A stretch of 64,000 nucleotides of DNA from Rhizobium anhuiense (GCF_003985145.1 NZ_ML133523.1:124001-188000); one strand, 5' to 3'. Positions 15,678-25,172 are shown, counted from the stretch's first letter. Translations and numbers: made by a program. The notes: generated by a model from the sequence alone, not told the origin.

Positions 15678-17975
15678 TTAGAGGCTGCGCGCCTTCAGCA
15701 ATGCCGGGATCTCCTCCGGAGAGACGGGCTTGGAGAAGCGGTAGCCTTGCGCCTCCTCGCAATGCGCGTGGCGCAGGAAATCCATCTGGGCATCGGTTTC
15801 GACGCCTTCGGCCAGCACCGAAAGCTTCAGCGTCTGCGCCAGTGAAATGACGGCCGAGGCGATGGCGACGGCGGTCTTGTCGCCCGGCAGGGCCTCGACC
15901 AGCGAACGGTCCATCTTCAACCGGTCGAAGGGGAAGGTCTTCAGTGCCGCAAGGCTGGAATAGCCGGAGCCGAAATCATCGATCGACAGGCGCACACCCA
16001 GCGCCCGCAGCGATTCCATCATGGCAAGCGCGCGCTCGGCATCCTGCATCACCACGCTTTCGGTGACCTCAAGCTCCAGCCAGCGCGACTGCAGCCGGTG
16101 GCGATCGAGCGCCTCGGCGACATGGGTGGCGAAATCCGGATCGGCGAACTGCTTGGCCGAGACGTTGACGGCGATCGTCAGCGGCGTCAGGCCCATATCC
16201 TGCCACTGGCGCGCCTGGCGGCAGGCCTCGTTCAGCACCCAGAGGCCAAGGGGGACGATCAGGCCGGTCTCTTCGGCGAGCGGAATGAAATTGACCGGCG
16301 GCACCCTACCCTTGGCCGGATGGTTCCAACGCACCAGCGCCTCGAGCCCGGTGATGCGGCCGGTGGCGACATCGACCTGCGGCTGGTATTGCAGGAAGAG
16401 CTGGTCGCCGGTGATTGCCTGGTGCAGTTCCTCCTGTTCGCCAAGCGGCATTCCGACGGGCGTGCTGCCGCCCTCATGATGCTGCAATGTGTTGCGACCG
16501 AGCTCCTTGGCGCGGTACATGGCGCGGTCGGCATTGGCGAGAAGCTCTTGCGAGGTGGCGCCATCGAACGGGAAGGCAGCAACGCCGATGCTGGCGGTGA
16601 CGGTGAGCTCGCCATCCTCACCGCGGATCGGCCGGTTGATCGCCTTCTGCAGCTCGCGAAGGCGGCGCGTGATGCCGGCATCATGGCTCGACTGGTGGAC
16701 GAGCACCACGAGGAATTCATCGCCGCCGAGACGCACGACCATATCGGAGGCCCGCACGCTGTTGGCCATGCGGGCGGCAACCTCCTTCAGCACCTCGTCG
16801 CCGGCGGCATGGCCGCGGCCGTCATTGATATCCTTGAAATTGTCGAGATCGATATAGGCGACGGTCACCTTGCGGTTGTTGCGCCGGGCCTGGTCGAGGA
16901 TATTGGCCAGCCGCTCCTTGAGGAAAGCCCGGTTCGGCAGGCCGGTGAGATCGTCATGATGGGCCATGAAATGGATGCGGTCATCGACGCGCTTGCGCTC
17001 GATGGCGATGCCGGCGATGTGGGTGGCGAGCGCCACCAGCGTCATCTCATGCTCGGTGGGACGGCGGACTTCCCTGGAATAGAGCGCAAAGGTGCCGAGC
17101 ACGTTGTTCTGCGAGGTGGCGATCGGCGTCGACCAGCAGGAGCGGAAGCCGAACGGCGCAATCAGCGCGCGAAAATCCTCCCACAGCGGATCGACCATCA
17201 CGTCCTCGACGATGACGGTCTGACCGCGCCATGCGGCGGTGCCGCAGGAGCCGACCTTGGGACCGATCGTGACGCCGTCGATCAGGCGGCTATAACCGCC
17301 GGGCAGATTGGGAGCGGCGCCGTGATAGAGCCTGGTGCCCTCGCTGTCGAGCAGCAGCACCGATCCGTCGATCCCCGTCAGCTGCGATTCGATCATCAGC
17401 ACCAGCGCCTCGAGGATCATCGGCAACGGCTCGTTGCGGGCGATCATTTCGAGCAGTTTCGCCTGGCCGCGATGGAGATCCTCCTGAAGCTTGCGCTCGG
17501 TGATATCGCGGGACACGCCGATCAGACCGACGACCTCGCCGCGATCGTTGCGCAACGGTATCTTCGAGGTCAGCCGGCATATCGGTCTTTTGCCGCCGGG
17601 AAGGATGTAGGATTCCTCCATGTCGATGCGGGCTTCGCCCGTCGCCATGATCTGCTGCTCGATATCGAAATGGTGGCGCGCCGTTTCGAAATCGAACAGG
17701 TCGAAATCGCGCTTGCCGGTGATCTGCGCCGCGCTCTGCACGCCGAGGCTGCTGGCGGTGACGGCATTGGCGAAGACAAAGCGGCTGTCACGATCCTTGA
17801 CGTAGAGGAAATCCGGAAGCTCGTGGACGATTTCCTTGAGGCGCAGGTTCTCGATGCCCTCGGAAAGATGATGGGCGGTCGATGCCATCATCGCCTCCGT
17901 CGCGGCGACGATGCGCCGCGTTTCGGCTGTCAGGGCATCGGTCGATTCCCATCGCCTGGCACTCGGTTCGTGCAT
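15678..17975 (-). CDS. PAS-GAF-GGDEF-EAL c-di-GMP turnover protein
   Basis: A 765-residue soluble protein. PAS about 45-165 (DFLYVKDRDSRFVFANAV, ends SRDITERK), GAF about 175-325 (GSCGTAAWRGQTVIVEDV), GGDEF about 335-495 with RLGGDEF and the inhibitory I-site RASD five residues before it, and EAL about 515-765. The EAL key motifs are intact: EALVRW, NVSAKQF, DDFGSGYSSL, AEGVET. Both synthesis and hydrolysis of c-di-GMP are therefore possible. The start at 17975 follows GGGGGAGAA. It converges with the luxR gene (17 bp apart) and is divergent from the beta-helix gene. Confidence 0.92.
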   Translation of the reverse strand: MHEPSARRWESTDALTAETRRIVAATEAMMASTAHHLSEGIENLRLKEIVHELPDFLYVKDRDSRFVFANAVTASSLGVQSAAQITGKRDFDLFDFETARHHFDIEQQIMATGEARIDMEESYILPGGKRPICRLTSKIPLRNDRGEVVGLIGVSRDITERKLQEDLHRGQAKLLEMIARNEPLPMILEALVLMIESQLTGIDGSVLLLDSEGTRLYHGAAPNLPGGYSRLIDGVTIGPKVGSCGTAAWRGQTVIVEDVMVDPLWEDFRALIAPFGFRSCWSTPIATSQNNVLGTFALYSREVRRPTEHEMTLVALATHIAGIAIERKRVDDRIHFMAHHDDLTGLPNRAFLKERLANILDQARRNNRKVTVAYIDLDNFKDINDGRGHAAGDEVLKEVAARMANSVRASDMVVRLGGDEFLVVLVHQSSHDAGITRRLRELQKAINRPIRGEDGELTVTASIGVAAFPFDGATSQELLANADRAMYRAKELGRNTLQHHEGGSTPVGMPLGEQEELHQAITGDQLFLQYQPQVDVATGRITGLEALVRWNHPAKGRVPPVNFIPLAEETGLIVPLGLWVLNEACRQARQWQDMGLTPLTIAVNVSAKQFADPDFATHVAEALDRHRLQSRWLELEVTESVVMQDAERALAMMESLRALGVRLSIDDFGSGYSSLAALKTFPFDRLKMDRSLVEALPGDKTAVAIASAVISLAQTLKLSVLAEGVETDAQMDFLRHAHCEEAQGYRFSKPVSPEEIPALLKARSL

Positions 17976-18230
17976 AACGCCATTCTCCCCCGCGGCCGAA
18001 GGCCGTATCCCGCCCTTGTCATCGTAGAATTTCCCTTCAAAGTAGTCCTCATTTCCTTCGGCTTGCTTAAATGAAAGGGTGAACAAGACGACAATATAAG
18101 CGGCGATATCCTGCCGTCGGCGGCGGCTACACCTGCAATTTCGCTCACCTCTGCCAAGCTTGTACCAAAAGAATACATGCCCACCTGGCACGTTTCCTGC
18201 TACGGGCGCGTTATGACAGGAGTGCGCCGA

Positions 18231-19598
18231 ATGCCTTCACGCCGCGATATGCTTCTCTTTCTCGCTGCCTCGGCGGTGGCGGGAGGGGCATCGCGCGCGC
18301 TTGCCTCGCCGCTGACGGCCGCCGCCCAGCCCGATCTGCGCGGTGCGATCGACGCGGTGGAATATCGCGCCGTTCCCGAAAGCGGCGACCGCAAGACCCG
18401 CAACCTTGAGCAGATGATCGAACGGGCGGCGCGCGAGAACGTGCCGGTCTTCCTTCCGCCCGGCACCTACCGGATCTCCAATCTCACCCTGCCCGACAAT
18501 ACCCGTATCACTGGCGTGCCCGGCGCCTCGCGGATCGTCTACACCGGCGAAGGCCACCTGTTTTCGGCCGAAAACGTGCGCCGCATCGAGCTTTCCAATC
18601 TCGTCATCGACGGCGGCAATCGCTGGCTTGGCGATTACGCCGGCGCGCTGCTGCAATTTACCAGCGTCGACGAGGTGCTGATCGACAATTGCGAGATCGG
18701 CGGCAGCCGCAAACACGGCCTGCAACTGGAACGCTGCGGCGGGCGGATCGAGCGCAGCCGCATTTCGGGTGCGGCCCAATCCGGGCTTTACGCGGTGGAA
18801 TCGGCAAATCTTTCGGTCACCGGCAACACGGTTTCGGATTGCGGCAATGGCGGCATCCTGGTGCATCGCTGGAAGAAGGCGGAGGACGGCACCGTCGTTT
18901 CCGGCAACCGCATCTCCAACATCCGCGCCAATGACGGCGGCACCGGCGAAAACGGTAACGGCATCAATATCTTCCGTGCCGACGGCGTGATGGTGACGGA
19001 TAACCATATCTCCGACTGTGCCTTCACGGCGATCCGCGCCAATTCTGCCTCGGACATCCAGATCAACAGCAACCAGTGCCGGCGCTCCGGCGAGACGGCG
19101 ATCTATGTCGAATTCGCCTTCGAGGGCGCCGTGGTTTCCGCCAATATGATCGACGGGGCGGCAAACGGCATTTCGATCGCCAATTTCGACGAAGGCGGCC
19201 GGCTGGCGAGCGTCACCGGCAATGTCGTGCGCAACCTGACGCTGAAGGGTCCCTACACCCACGAGGTCGGTTTCGGCATCGGCATCGCGGCGGAGGCCGA
19301 TACGCTGATTTCCGGCAATGTGATCGAGGGCGCGCCGCGCTGGGGTCTGCAGATCGGCTGGGGTCCGTATCTGCGCAACGTCGTTGTCACAGGCAATGTG
19401 GTGCGCAAGGCACCCGTGGGATGCGCCGTCTCGGTGGCCGACGGCGCCGGCACCGCCGTCATCACCGACAACATCTTCCAGGAGACCACAGAAGGCGCAG
19501 TTTTAGGCTTCCAGTGGGAGAAGAAAGTCTCCGCCGAGATGGCAGGCGGCGGCTCGCCTTATGCGCAACTGACCATCGAGCGCAACCGCGTCTCGTGA
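18231..19598 (+). CDS. Tat-exported right-handed beta-helix repeat protein (TIGR03808 type)
   Basis: A 455-residue exported protein. A twin-arginine leader (PSRRDMLLFLAASAVAGG) is followed by a parallel beta-helix with many short N-x-x/ISG-x-x-I repeats (for example VTGNTVSDC, VSGNRISNI, VTDNHISDC, ISGNVIEGA). The fold is of the pectate-lyase type but no catalytic set is recognised. The family is a rhizobial Tat-translocated repeat protein of unknown role, possibly polysaccharide related. I start at 18231 (MPSRRDM), with AGGAG nine bases upstream, rather than 18213 or 18177. Confidence 0.85.
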   Translation: MPSRRDMLLFLAASAVAGGASRALASPLTAAAQPDLRGAIDAVEYRAVPESGDRKTRNLEQMIERAARENVPVFLPPGTYRISNLTLPDNTRITGVPGASRIVYTGEGHLFSAENVRRIELSNLVIDGGNRWLGDYAGALLQFTSVDEVLIDNCEIGGSRKHGLQLERCGGRIERSRISGAAQSGLYAVESANLSVTGNTVSDCGNGGILVHRWKKAEDGTVVSGNRISNIRANDGGTGENGNGINIFRADGVMVTDNHISDCAFTAIRANSASDIQINSNQCRRSGETAIYVEFAFEGAVVSANMIDGAANGISIANFDEGGRLASVTGNVVRNLTLKGPYTHEVGFGIGIAAEADTLISGNVIEGAPRWGLQIGWGPYLRNVVVTGNVVRKAPVGCAVSVADGAGTAVITDNIFQETTEGAVLGFQWEKKVSAEMAGGGSPYAQLTIERNRVS

Positions 19599-19604
19599 CC
19601 GTTT

Positions 19605-19670
19605 AGACAATTCCAAGCAAAAGCGCTTCGCGCTTTACCTGGCAAAACCGCTATACACGTTTGCTGGAGT
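19605..19670. repeat. Degenerate dispersed rhizobial repeat
   Basis: The 176 bp before the glutathione transferase begin with AATTCCAAGCAAAAGCGC, a small GCGCTTCGCGC hairpin, and CCGCTATACACGTTTGCTGG. This resembles a common rhizobial intergenic element (A-ATTCC...ACCGCT...TTTCCTGGAATTGC). A related degenerate copy is at 60476-60550. No gene is seen here. Confidence 0.5.
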
Positions 19671-19774
19671 TGCCGAGGCCATCAAAAGCTTTCATCATCC
19701 CATCAGCCACAGGGACTTTTCCCACGCCGATCCGGCATTTACGGTCCCGCGGACAATATCGAGGGGATACGTTC

Positions 19775-20440
19775 ATGCTGACAATCTACGGGGTCTATCG
19801 GTCGCGCGCTTCCCGCGTCTATTGGATGGCGGAGGAGCTTGGGCTCGAATTCCGCTCGGTGCCAGTGCTGCAGGCAAGGCGGCTTGCAGATCCGCTGGCG
19901 GAGGATGCGCCACTCAACACGCGTTCGCCTGAATTCATCGCCGTCAATCCGATGGGGCAGATCCCCAGCATTCGGGACGGCGATCTCGTCATGCACGAGT
20001 CGCTGGCGATCAATCTCTACCTCGGCCGCAAAAACGGCGGGCCGCTTTCCGGTCAAACCGTCGAAGAAGACGGATTGTTGACGATGTGGACGGTCTGGGC
20101 GGCGGCAGAGGTCGAGCCGCATACGGTGCGGATCGTGCTCACCTATGATAATGGGCTTGAAAACAGCGAAGGCGGCAAAGAGACGATCGCCGTCGCCTGC
20201 CGCTCGCTGCGCAGGCCGCTAAAAGTTCTCGAAGGCCATCTTGCCGGCCGGCCATGGATCGTCGGCGACCGCTTCACCGTCGCCGACCTCAACCTCGCCG
20301 AAGTGCTGCGCTACGCCCAGAGCGAGGAGGCGCTGTTCCAGGCACATCCGAATATCAAAGCCTGGATCGAGCGCTGCCAATGCCGCCCGGCCTACAAGGC
20401 GATGCAGGCGACCCGCGGCAAAGAGCCGATCGAGGTGTGA
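19775..20440 (+). CDS. Glutathione S-transferase family protein
   Basis: A 221-residue GST. Thioredoxin-fold N-terminus [22 protein letters not shown], with [10 protein letters not shown] and [10 protein letters not shown] supplying the conserved cis-Pro and Glu-Ser glutathione contacts, then an all-helical C-terminus with [21 protein letters not shown] at 19775 follows GAGGGGAT. The likely role is glutathione conjugation or reduction in the cytoplasm; the substrate is unknown. It converges with a LysR gene, three bases apart. Confidence 0.88.
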   Translation: MLTIYGVYRSRASRVYWMAEELGLEFRSVPVLQARRLADPLAEDAPLNTRSPEFIAVNPMGQIPSIRDGDLVMHESLAINLYLGRKNGGPLSGQTVEEDGLLTMWTVWAAAEVEPHTVRIVLTYDNGLENSEGGKETIAVACRSLRRPLKVLEGHLAGRPWIVGDRFTVADLNLAEVLRYAQSEEALFQAHPNIKAWIERCQCRPAYKAMQATRGKEPIEV

Positions 20441-20443
20441 GGA

Positions 20444-21340
20444 CTACCGGAAGAGAGCCAGTGTGCCGGCCATTTCCTCGCGGATCCAGGCCTTGAAATC
20501 CTTGACCTTCTTCGGCTCGCGTGTGCCTTCGGCGGTGACGAAATAGTGGCCGAAGCCGGTCGGCGCGCGAATGCCGAAGGGGGCGGCGAGCCGGCCTTCG
20601 GCAAGCGCGAAGGCGGCCAGGGTCTGCCAGGCAAGCATGACGCCCTGGCCGGCGATCGCCGCATCGAGGCAGAGCGAGGCATCGTTGAAAACGTGGCGGG
20701 TCGAAAGCGTCGCACCCGATAGCCCGGCCTCACGCATCCAGACCTCCCAGGTGAACATGGCGTGGCCATCGATGATGGCGGGCAGTTCGAGGATATCGGC
20801 GGGCTCTTTCAATTTCGCCGCCATCTCGGGCGAACAGACGGGAAAGACCTCCTGCTCCAGGAGCAGTTCGGCCTTCACGTCAGGCCATTTGCCGTTGCCG
20901 ACGCGGATGCCGATATCGACGTCGCAAAGCGCCGGGCTGACGAGGTTGGTGGTCGCATCCAGCCGCAGCTTGATGTCTGGGTGGCGCTCGGCGAAGCGAT
21001 CGAGCCGGCAGACCAGCCAGCGGGCGGCGAAAACCGGCGCCACCGATATGGTCAGGATGGTATCGTCCTTGCGGTTTGCGATCGACACCGCCGCCGAAAG
21101 CCGGGCGAACCCCTCATCCAGCGCCAGGAGAACCGGTCGGCCGGCTTCGGTGACGATCATTCCCCGGGCGGTGCGCTCGAAGATCACCTGGCCGAGCTGG
21201 GCTTCGGCTTTGATGACCTGCTGGCTGACGGCGCCGACCGAGACGCCGAGCTCCTCGGCGGCGGCCTGGAGCGAGCCGAGACGGCCGACGGTTTCCAGCG
21301 CCCGCAGTCCGTTGAGATGGACGGTATTCAGATTCTTCAT
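20444..21340 (-). CDS. LysR family transcriptional regulator (GcvA-like)
   Basis: A 298-residue LysR protein. HTH near residues 8-66 (LNGLRALETVGRLGSLQAAAEELGVSVGAVSQQV), then the periplasmic-binding-like effector domain (ILTISVAPVFAARWLVCRLDRF, then DVDIGIRVGNG) typical of the GcvA/AmpR subgroup. A TATAG-N5-CTATA inverted repeat spans the start codon (21340-21354) and may be its own operator. Neighbours give no clear target; the small ORF at 21518 and the MmcQ gene start further downstream on the other strand. Confidence 0.9.
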   Translation of the reverse strand: MKNLNTVHLNGLRALETVGRLGSLQAAAEELGVSVGAVSQQVIKAEAQLGQVIFERTARGMIVTEAGRPVLLALDEGFARLSAAVSIANRKDDTILTISVAPVFAARWLVCRLDRFAERHPDIKLRLDATTNLVSPALCDVDIGIRVGNGKWPDVKAELLLEQEVFPVCSPEMAAKLKEPADILELPAIIDGHAMFTWEVWMREAGLSGATLSTRHVFNDASLCLDAAIAGQGVMLAWQTLAAFALAEGRLAAPFGIRAPTGFGHYFVTAEGTREPKKVKDFKAWIREEMAGTLALFR

Positions 21341-21517
21341 ATAGTTTTTCTATAACGGCTCCGCTTTAATCTCAATTGAAATTCTGCCTGGAGAGGCCGA
21401 CATTGCAAGCATAGGCAATCCATTCGAACTCAGTGCGTGAGGCGGACAAGATAGTTCAGCAGGCGGAAGCCACTTTGCGATCATCCTTCTACGCCACCGA
21501 AGAAAGCGAGGCCTGCC

Positions 21518-21712
21518 ATGTCATTGCTGAAGTTTTTCTTGAGACCTGCCCTTGCCGTCGGAAGGGCAGACATTGTCCCGGCCTGGAAGGACGATCCGTT
21601 GCGGCATCCCGAGGTCGAACGCATGTCGATGCGCGAAATTGCCGATCTGCCGCTCGGGATACAGGCGGGCTTTCCCAAAGAGGCCAAGCCGCCGCTGGCG
21701 AAATGCGCGTGA
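21518..21712 (+). CDS. Small hypothetical protein
   Basis: A 64-residue protein (MSLLKFFLRPALAVGRADIVPAWKDDPLRHPEVERM...). GAGGCCTGCC precedes the ATG at usable spacing. The AWKDDPLRHPEVERMSMREIADLP stretch (seen in parts) reads like a real, conserved rhizobial small protein with one short amphipathic start and a proline-rich tail. No domain is recognised. It is 39 bp before the MmcQ gene and may share its transcript. Confidence 0.55.
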   Translation: MSLLKFFLRPALAVGRADIVPAWKDDPLRHPEVERMSMREIADLPLGIQAGFPKEAKPPLAKCA

Positions 21713-21750
21713 AAACGTGGTAGGTTCGCCCCGGCAGAAAGGGCGGAACC

Positions 21751-22110
21751 ATGGCCGGTGATGTCGATGCGATCTTCGAACGGCTGAAGCGGCTGACGGC
21801 GGAAGCCGGGCTGCCTGATGTCGAGGAGAGCACCTCCTATGGCAATCCGGCGCTGAAGGTCGGCGGCAAGAGTTTTGTGGCGGTGAAGAACGCCGAGACG
21901 ATCGTCATCTCGATTTCGCTCGACGACAAGGACCACTTGTTGGAGATGGCGCCCGACGTGTATTTTCAAACCGATCATTATGTCGGCTGGCCGCATCTGC
22001 CGGTGCGCGCCGCCATGATCGGCGACGCGGAATTGCGGTTGCGGCTGATCGGCGCCTGGCTGTTCCGGGTGCCGAAGAAGCTTGCTGCCCGCTATCAGGC
22101 CCGATCGTAG
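21751..22110 (+). CDS. MmcQ/YjbR family protein
   Basis: A 119-residue YjbR-fold protein: VEESTSYGNPALKVGGKSFVAV and the C-terminal DHYVGWPHLPVRAAMI blocks are typical, and the length is right. The fold resembles a DNA-binding winged structure but the function is unknown; some members are called MmcQ after the mitomycin cluster. Its 3' end overlaps the convergent glutathione transferase by 16 bp. Confidence 0.88.
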   Translation: MAGDVDAIFERLKRLTAEAGLPDVEESTSYGNPALKVGGKSFVAVKNAETIVISISLDDKDHLLEMAPDVYFQTDHYVGWPHLPVRAAMIGDAELRLRLIGAWLFRVPKKLAARYQARS

Positions 22111-22715
22111 GCCAGCGCCCGCTGGACGGCGGGGCGCTGCAGCATGCGGGCGTGATGGTCGCTCGCCTTTTCGAAGCGGGTGGGATCGACGCCGTCGGAC
22201 GGCAGCCAGTCGGTCATGACGAAAAGATAGGGATCGGCGATCGAATAGGCCTCGCCCATCACCCATGGGCCTTCGAACATCGTCTGCTCGATCAGTGTGA
22301 AGCAATCGGCCATGTTTTGCGGCACTTTCGCTTTCATCGCTTCGATGGCGGCCGGCTCGTCGGCCCAGCGGGAGCCGCGCGGGCGATGGGCATGGTTCAC
22401 ATGCACGGTCGAGCAGATATAGCTGTTGAAGGACTGGAGCCTGGCCAATTCGAAGACATCGCCAAGCGGCGCCAGCTTGGCGGCCGGGGCGCTCTGGGCG
22501 ATATAAGCCAGGATCGCCGGCGTTTCCGTCAGCACGCCGCGATCGGTGACAAGTGCCGGCACACGGCCCTTCGGGTTGATCTTCAAATAGTCCGGCGAAC
22601 GCTGCTCGCCATCGCGCAGGCTGATCTTCTTTACGTCGAAGGCCAGGCCGGATTCTTCCAGGGCAATAAGGCTTGCGAGCGCACAGGTTCCCGGCGCGTA
22701 ATACAGTGTCAGCAT
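22095..22715 (-). CDS. Glutathione S-transferase family protein
   Basis: A 206-residue GST with the beta-class-like start MLTLYYAPGTCALASLIALEE, where a cysteine (C11) stands near the usual catalytic position. Motifs LKINPKGRVPALV and TETPAILAYIA supply the cis-Pro and glutathione contacts; the C-terminal domain has WVMGEAYSIADPYLFVMTDWL. Start 22715 follows GGGAG. The reading frame upstream (to 22925) passes through a palindromic repeat and is rejected as coding. Confidence 0.9.
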   Translation of the reverse strand: MLTLYYAPGTCALASLIALEESGLAFDVKKISLRDGEQRSPDYLKINPKGRVPALVTDRGVLTETPAILAYIAQSAPAAKLAPLGDVFELARLQSFNSYICSTVHVNHAHRPRGSRWADEPAAIEAMKAKVPQNMADCFTLIEQTMFEGPWVMGEAYSIADPYLFVMTDWLPSDGVDPTRFEKASDHHARMLQRPAVQRALAYDRA

Positions 22716-22844
22716 GTTCGACTCCCTTTCGGCGAGGGTTATAGCGTAGCGGTGGGTGCGCCGGAACTGGGGGATTGGGTTTTGATCCTCCATCGGGACA
22801 AGGGTGGGTGCGAGTGTGAGGGCATGATCGGTGTGCCGTGCCGC

Positions 22845-23060
22845 GCCCCTCATCCGGCTGCCGCCACCTTCTCCCCGCGGGCGGGGCGAAGGGGGATAGC
22901 CGCAACCTCGCGGTTCCTCACTCACCTCTCGCAGGGCACGTCCCCTCGCCCCGTTTTTACGGGGGTCCGAAGGATGGGGCGAGACGAGTGGCTCGACCCC
23001 GGTAAGGTTAGGGTGAGGGGCAGATTTTGCACGTCAACTCGCCTTGTCAGCTAACGCAGC
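22845..23060. repeat. Composite GC-rich rhizobial intergenic repeat
   Basis: Between the GST and the DUF4406-like gene, 22845-23060 is almost all repeat: GCCGCCACCTTCTCCCC with GCGGGCGGGGCGAAGGGGG, then GTCCCCTCGCCCCG with a CGGGGG-containing partner, then AAGGTTAGGGTGAGGG. Parts match common rhizobial extragenic palindromes. No gene is seen in 22716-23071. Confidence 0.65.
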
Positions 23061-23071
23061 CAGGCCCACCC

Positions 23072-23428
23072 TCACCCGCAGCCCGGCACATCCTCCAGCC
23101 GGTGCCAGACGGGGATGCCGCGCTCCCTGGCGATGCGCACGTCGTTATCAGCCCCCTTGGAATCGCCGGGCAGGCGCAGCACGCCCTCGCAGAGCTGCAG
23201 CAGCCGGCCGGCGACCGGGTGGAAGATTTCTTCGTAGAGCGCGTCGCCGACCGATCGGCCGCCGGCAGCGTGCCAGATCGGCAGGGCCACCCATTCGCCG
23301 ATCATCGGCACGTGGCCGGCTGCAAACAGTGCGTGCGAGGGTTCTTCCAGCCGCTTCAGGTTGGCGGCCATCTTCTCCGGGTCGTCGCCCGTTCCGGACC
23401 GGTAAGGCCCGGCAATCAAAATCAACAT
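23072..23428 (-). CDS. DUF4406-like / nucleoside 2-deoxyribosyltransferase-fold protein
   Basis: A 118-residue protein starting MLILIAGPYRSGTGDDPEKM, the Rossmann-like start of the nucleoside 2-deoxyribosyltransferase superfamily (IAGPYR). Later blocks fit as well: VPMIGEWVALP, a central charged segment and SKGADNDVRIARERGIPVW near the C-terminus. The DUF4406-type proteins are often taken as nucleotide-handling enzymes; activity is unproven. GGAGTGGATC precedes the ATG at 23428. It is divergent from a DeoR-family gene. Confidence 0.72.
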   Translation of the reverse strand: MLILIAGPYRSGTGDDPEKMAANLKRLEEPSHALFAAGHVPMIGEWVALPIWHAAGGRSVGDALYEEIFHPVAGRLLQLCEGVLRLPGDSKGADNDVRIARERGIPVWHRLEDVPGCG

Positions 23429-23474
23429 GATCCACTCCATTCGCCCCGCCTGTGCAGGAGCACTCCCGGCCTCA

Positions 23475-23561
23475 TGCACGGGATGTCGTGAAAATGCACG
23501 ATATTTCTTGAATGTCGAGTCACTTCGTGCAATATCGGGTGATTATGTTTAACTTCGTGCA
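23475..23561. promoter_or_regulatory. Probable DeoR-type operator array of TGCACGA / TCGTGCA sites
   Basis: The divergent region holds TGCACGA at 23495-23501 and TCGTGCA at 23525-23531 and 23555-23561, i.e. heptamer starts exactly 30 bp apart; the last two are part of a direct repeat ACTTCGTGCA. A partial fourth, TGCACG, is at 23475-23480. The spacing is about three helical turns, which fits a multi-site repressor on one DNA face. The likely protein is the adjacent DeoR-family regulator. Confidence 0.7.
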
Positions 23562-23569
23562 GAGAGCCC

Positions 23570-24325
23570 ATGCTGACGACGCAACGCAAGACCCTCATTC
23601 TCGATATCCTGCGCCGTGACGGACAGGTGATCGCCAAGCGTGTTGCCGAGGATTTCGCGCTTTCGGAGGACACGATTCGCCGCGATCTCCGGGAAATGGC
23701 GGCGGAAGGTCTGTTGAAACGGGTGCATGGCGGAGCGATGCCGCTGGCGCCTGACCTGCCTGACTTCACTGCCCGGCGCAGCGTCTCGTCGCAGATCAAG
23801 GCGCGGCTGGGGGCCGCGGCGGCGGCGATGGTCAGGCCGGGACAGATGATCTTCCTCGACGGCGGCACGACGACGGCGGAGATCGCCAGGCACTTGCCGC
23901 GCGACATGCCGCTGACGGTGGCGACCCACAGCCCGACGATTGCCGCCGAACTGGAACACCACCCCACAGCCGAGGTGATCCTCACCGGCGGACGGCTCTA
24001 CAAACATTCGATGGTCGCGACCGGCGCGGCGGCGATGGCGGCAATCTCGCAGCTCCGCCCCGATCTTTTCTTCCTCGGCGTCACCGCCGCTCACCCCGTG
24101 CACGGGCTTTCCACCGGCGATTTCGAGGAAGCGGCGATCAAGCGGCATATCGCCCACTGCGCGGCCGAAACCCATGTGCTGCTGACCGAGGAGAAGTTCG
24201 ACCTCGTCTCGCCCTGCCCGGTGCTCGGCATTTCCGAGGTGGCAGGGCTGATCGTGCCCATGGAGATGACGGCAGAGCGGCTGAAACCCTATCGCGATCT
24301 CAACGGCGCGATCGCCGCAGCATGA
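23570..24325 (+). CDS. DeoR/GlpR family transcriptional regulator
   Basis: A 251-residue DeoR repressor. The N-terminal HTH (RKTLILDILRRDGQVIAKRVAEDFALSEDTIRRDL, residues 6-40) is followed by the family's HGGAM linker and a sugar-phosphate-binding domain with DGGTTTAEIARHL, LTGGRLYKHSM and a TAAHPVHGLSTGDFEEAAIKR core. It probably senses a phosphorylated sugar or nucleoside. It likely represses itself and perhaps the divergent DUF4406-like gene through the TCGTGCA sites. Its 3' end overlaps the convergent membrane-protein gene by 26 bp. Confidence 0.9.
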   Translation: MLTTQRKTLILDILRRDGQVIAKRVAEDFALSEDTIRRDLREMAAEGLLKRVHGGAMPLAPDLPDFTARRSVSSQIKARLGAAAAAMVRPGQMIFLDGGTTTAEIARHLPRDMPLTVATHSPTIAAELEHHPTAEVILTGGRLYKHSMVATGAAAMAAISQLRPDLFFLGVTAAHPVHGLSTGDFEEAAIKRHIAHCAAETHVLLTEEKFDLVSPCPVLGISEVAGLIVPMEMTAERLKPYRDLNGAIAAA

Positions 24326-25043
24326 TGGCCCTGCGCGAGGGTTGTTGCCGCGCCGTGGCATGCGGCAGCAGGCTGGCGGCAAGAGCCGCGATGAAGGCCG
24401 CCAGCACGGCATAGGCCGGCGCCATGCTGCCGGTTCCAAGGGTGAGCACGGTCTGCAGATATGGCTGCGCCAGCGCGATGACGACGGCAAGCGCCGGCAT
24501 GTCGAGCAGTGTCCCGGCGATCCGCGACAGCTCCGACATGAAGGCTGCGCCAGCAAGCGCGCCGTAGACCGCCGTCAGGCGGATTGTGCGGCGCAACGGC
24601 ACCGAGGCGGCAAGCGGCAGCGTGTCACCATCCTCGAGCACAAGCGTGAGATAGACGACGAAAGCCGCCAGGAACAGGAAGGCGACGGGCAGTGCGGCGA
24701 GGGTGGCGGGCTGCGTCAGAGCCGCCGCATCCGCGGCCAGGAAGAGAAGGATCGGCGTGGAGGCGACGAACCAGACGGTGACGATTGGCCCCCAGAACCA
24801 GAGGAGCGAGAGCCTGTGAAGACGCAGCAGCGTGGCGACGAAGAGCACGCCGATCGCGGTCCAGATGCAGGCGGGTTTGAGCACGCCCGATATCAGCCGG
24901 AGGGTCGGCTGGCAGGCGCCGGCCATTTCTCCGCAGCCGGACAGCTGGATGGTGAGCCAGGTGATATAATCGAGGCTCAGCGCGGCGAATAGGAAGATGC
25001 CGATCCCCATCAGCATCCACCAGAGATAGCGGCCTGCAAACAT
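24300..25043 (-). CDS. Multi-pass membrane protein of unknown function
   Basis: A 247-residue hydrophobic protein with about seven predicted membrane segments (for example MLMGIGIFLFAALSL, WFVASTPILLFLAADAA, ALPVAFLFLAAFVVYLTLVL). No known transporter motif is seen. GGGCATG-type sequence lies before the ATG, and the last residues are basic (RRAIMLRRSRR). It may be a permease-like or sensor partner, but I do not recognise a family. Confidence 0.7.
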   Translation of the reverse strand: MFAGRYLWWMLMGIGIFLFAALSLDYITWLTIQLSGCGEMAGACQPTLRLISGVLKPACIWTAIGVLFVATLLRLHRLSLLWFWGPIVTVWFVASTPILLFLAADAAALTQPATLAALPVAFLFLAAFVVYLTLVLEDGDTLPLAASVPLRRTIRLTAVYGALAGAAFMSELSRIAGTLLDMPALAVVIALAQPYLQTVLTLGTGSMAPAYAVLAAFIAALAASLLPHATARQQPSRRAIMLRRSRR

Positions 25044-25172
25044 GCCCTGCCCTCATGGCTTCCAGGACTGTGCTCACGCCGCCGCGAAGGGGTGCATCCG
25101 CGATCGCGGGACGTACCCTTTTATATTAGGTAATTCTTATTTTTCTAATAACTTATATATGCAGAGCCACGC

